Part shown: in pieces, positions 61,664-64,000 of the stretch
How the letters are laid out: each line of letters starts with the position of its first letter
How positions within the stretch are numbered: position 1 is the stretch's first letter
Position numbers and translations under genes: made by a program
Notes under the pieces: generated by a model
The model's database searches: none
Told to the model about the DNA's origin: nothing
Seen by the model: the letters and a program-made list of their open reading frames with translations, nothing else
Assembly (NCBI GenBank): GCA_023213315.1
Contig: JAKCPI010005439.1
Coordinates: forward strand, 1-64,000
Direction of reading: 5' to 3'
Length of the DNA: 64,000 nucleotides
Source of the DNA: Euborellia annulipes
Lineage: Eukaryota > Arthropoda > Insecta > Dermaptera > Anisolabididae

Positions 61664-61894
61664 CTCATTCACACTCACACACACATTCACACAGTCTTTT
61701 CGGCAACTTAGGCCATTTAAGACTTTGACGATAACCGTTGTAAGTATAATATATATATTGTGGGTTCAGGCATTTCTATTTAAGCCATCTGGTATCCAAA
61801 TGGCTTAAATAAAATCATCGGACTGCCTGGGTCCGAACCCGCGACGTTTGGTATAGGAGGTAGGCACGCTACCTACTACGCCACACCCGGGGGC
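61664..61894 (-). mobile_element. SINE-A without poly-A tail, with a 13-bp duplication
   Basis: ATTTGGCATTTCT flanks it exactly (61651-61663 and 61895-61907). The minus strand has head, box A (GTGGCGTAGTAGGTAGCGTGC), box B (GGGTTCGGACCC), the palindromic core and GCCGAAAAGACTGTG, but ends at GTGTGAATGAGA, before the usual GTGTGAATG and A tail. Confidence 0.93.
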
Positions 61895-61907
61895 ATTTGG
61901 CATTTCT

Positions 61908-62265
61908 GTATATAATTAACCTTTACCATTGTTAAGGAGTCATATCAATTGAAATAAATTTTTCTCGCAAGTGACTGGATTTCCTAAACCACGGACCCTT
62001 CTAACCCATGGGTCATTTCACGTGATAATCAATAATAATAATATCTATTATAATATTAATTAATTCTTGGAATAATTATTAACATGTCCTTTTAATGATA
62101 TCAATATTCAATAAAAAACTAACACACAAACCTACAAAAATACCTTTCATAATATTATTTGTTGATTATGCTATTTCATAAATGTAATGCATTTCAAGTG
62201 AAATTCAACCACTATTATTTAATACTATGGTAGCCTAAGGGTATAATAATAAATTTGGTGGGCGA
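61908..62265. other. AT-rich non-coding stretch
   Basis: Nothing recognised. Confidence 0.5.
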
Positions 62266-62267
62266 AC

Positions 62268-62590
62268 TATAATCATTAGCTGCAAATACCATTGCTAATG
62301 GCCATCAAGAGCCCTTGGTTTATTTCCTCTCCCACTACGTCCGTCCGTCCTAATTTGCTCTCATTCCCACTCTTGATACCCAGCCTTGCCTCATTTTTTT
62401 TCTTTCTCTCTTTTTTTTATTATTCTTCTTTCGGGTAATGATTTTGCAACTGCCATCGTGTCAACGATGCAGCTTCCTCCCTCCCATTTGCTTGCTTGCG
62501 CATTGACTCTAACCGTCCAACCGTTCGTTTTCCCCTTTAATATTCAAAGCAGGAATTTGTTCACATAGCTACTAGCTAGCTACCATCACA
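62268..62590. promoter_or_regulatory. GC-richer non-repeat block
   Basis: CCATTGCTAATGGCCATCAAG, CCACTACGTCCGTCCGTCC and GCTTGCTTGCGCATTGACTC are compositionally distinct. A 60-codon plus frame has no recognisable domain. It may be regulatory or conserved non-coding DNA. Confidence 0.2.
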
Positions 62591-63440
62591 CACAAATAGA
62601 ATTTTATAATAATTGAACTAACTTGATTATATTAAATTATCTTTTTTTTTCTTCTCATTATTTCATTATCTTATATTTTTTGTAATATCATTCATATTTA
62701 TTTTTTACTTGCATGTTTTCCGTTATAAAATGGACGTAGATATGCTGATTGTATCCAACACAGTCTAAAGTAATTTAAAAAAAAAATTGCAATTTTCTAA
62801 AAATGATCATTTTATTAACTTATGTAAAATATATTTGATAAATAAACTTTTGAAATATTTCTGCAATAATAGAAATTGGAATAACTTTAAAATTGATTTT
62901 TTTTTCTGCATATGTAAACACTATTAAAGTTTAAAACTAAAATACTTAAATAGGTATCAAAAATGGCTGGTGACCTTATGCCAGCATTCTCTTAAATAAA
63001 TAAATAAAATAAGGATATAACACTCGGTGGTCATTTCAGTTCTTATCTTACAGTAGCCTATTTATCTAATCAATATTTAAAAAAAATTAATATTCTAGTC
63101 ACAAAAATTAATACAATAATAATAATAGATTTATTTTTGACATCTTAAAATTACAACCAAGAAGTAGCCCCCCCCCCCTACATAAAGCATTTTTCGCCAT
63201 TGATCCCATTCTTAGAGGTTCTTGCAAGACTTTGGTTTTCTTTTTCTTTTCCGCTTCTCATTTGAGGAAAAACAGGAGGAATACAATAAAATTCACATAA
63301 ATTAATACAATAAAATTTTACAAATTGATCCAAGAAAGTTGGAGATGTGTTTTGCATACTATAACTCTCGCTACGGATTAAACTTTAGATAATTTATAAA
63401 TCTAAACATTCCAGGTTGAATTTTTAGGCTTTCACAGTTG
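62591..63440. other. AT-rich non-coding stretch
   Basis: A run of 10 C lies near 63169. Nothing else recognised. Confidence 0.5.
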
Positions 63441-63445
63441 TTATC

Positions 63446-63690
63446 ATTAATAAAAGAATTTGTTTTTCGGTTTAAATGTGTAAAAACAACGTTTCGGCCA
63501 CTCAATCTGTGACCTTCTTCAGGTACAATTCTGCTAAGATTACAAAGTTTGTTACAATCTCATTTGAATATTCAAATTCAAAAGAGATTGATATAACAAC
63601 CTTTGTAATCTTAGCTGAATTGTACCTGAGGTCGGTCATTAAACCTAAATAAACCACAGTTAAACCGAAAATCAAATTCTTTTATTAATT
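63446..63690. repeat. 245-bp palindromic element with hammerhead-like core
   Basis: ATTAATAAAAGAATTTG...CGGTTTAAATG and CAGTTAAACCGAAAATCAAA...TTCTTTTATTAAT are outer inverted arms; an inner pair (AATTCTGCTAAGATTACAAAG / CTTTGTAATCTTAGCTGAATT) forms a second stem. Same family as 31977-32192. Confidence 0.85.
63476..63530 (-). ncRNA. Hammerhead ribozyme-like motif
   Basis: On the minus strand: GTAC, CTGAAGA (63522 to 63516), extra A, stem II GGTCAC, loop AGATTGA, GTGGCC (one G-T-type pair), GAAAC, GTT, GTTTTTAC. It matches the 32.0-kb motif. The right arm keeps only CTGAGGTCGGTCATTAAAC and is broken. Confidence 0.45.
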
Positions 63691-63694
63691 CCAT

Positions 63695-64000
63695 TTAGAG
63701 TCCACTGGCTAATAGATACTTTCTCTTAAACAATCTCTCTTTTCGTGACGAAAAATTGAAATTTTCTTTTTCACACGATTTCCATAATGAAATTCTATGA
63801 GAATTCTAAAAAGGAATTGACCTTCGTTTTATATGATCAATCACCCAACTAGATAAGCTTTTTTTCCTAAAATAATTCGTTGATTTTTTTAATTAAAAAC
63901 AACAAAAAAAAAAAAAAATCCAACGTTTAAAATTTTTTTTGTTATCTTGATACAAATTTGCATTCGGCGTGTCATATGGTGCCAGTGTTTGTCTAGAATT
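63695..64000. other. AT-rich non-coding stretch to the window edge
   Basis: Nothing recognised. Confidence 0.5.

Noticed and set aside
61377..61808. 143-codon plus-strand open frame
   Set aside because: It spans an HBE hairpin and a SINE-A on the opposite strand and so is not a gene.

Overview
This is an AT-rich eukaryotic window dominated by repeats. The intron-like sequence, polyadenine-tailed tRNA-derived SINEs with target-site duplications, and several kinds of short DNA transposon all point to a metazoan, most likely an aquatic invertebrate. I cannot name the species. No complete protein-coding gene is visible. Three stretches look like single exons (17257-17366, 29401-29569, 50491-50602). 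None gives a peptide I recognise, and only the first has both splice sites. The window is best read as intronic or intergenic DNA of one or more intron-rich genes.

Four repeat classes make up most of the annotated sequence. (1) A family I call HBE (hairpin-bounded element) is about 0.5-1.1 kb, or about 700 bp without inserts, and occurs about 20 times. It has a long terminal hairpin built on AATCTGGTGTGAC / GTCACACCAGATT at one end and a short TACTTTCTCT / AGAGAAAGTA hairpin at the other. Each body carries a perfect RFX X-box, GTTACCATGGCAAC, or a decayed form of it. (2) SINE-A is a tRNA-derived SINE of about 255-280 bp with a palindromic core (AAGCCATTTGG ... CCAAATGGCTT), found in roughly 20 full, truncated or decayed copies. 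Several have 9-15 bp target-site duplications. (3) Small DNA transposons include hAT-like elements with 8-bp duplications, one TTAA (piggyBac-type) element and TA (Tc1/mariner-type) elements. (4) Eight short palindromic elements, plus two more decayed ones, carry hammerhead-ribozyme-like cores (CTGANGA, stem II, GAAAC, GTH). They resemble termini of Penelope-like retroelements or retrozymes.

Layout: 0-5 kb holds a 117-bp minisatellite, Helitron-like ends, two SINE-A copies, an HBE copy and the clearest hammerhead palindrome (about 3.05-3.32 kb). 5-13.4 kb has a possible regulatory cluster, a hAT-like insertion inside a tandem duplication, a second hammerhead element and nested HBE copies. 13.4-23 kb has the best exon candidate, an HBE tandem dimer with an internal 269-bp duplication, and two other small elements. 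23-36.9 kb has a layered HBE/SINE/TA-element composite, hammerhead palindromes, a duplicated 0.5-kb block, a TTAA element and a 1-kb inverted repeat with tRNA-like sequence in each arm. 37-50 kb has a candidate regulatory block, minisatellites, three large HBE copies and nested hAT-like elements. 50-64 kb has a candidate terminal exon, palindromes, a structured GC-rich block, a SINE-B palindrome, four HBE groups and a last hammerhead element.

The nested insertions give a local chronology: HBE copies are older than many SINE-A and DNA-transposon insertions because they are interrupted by them. All functional statements about regulatory blocks, exons and ribozymes are inferences from sequence alone.
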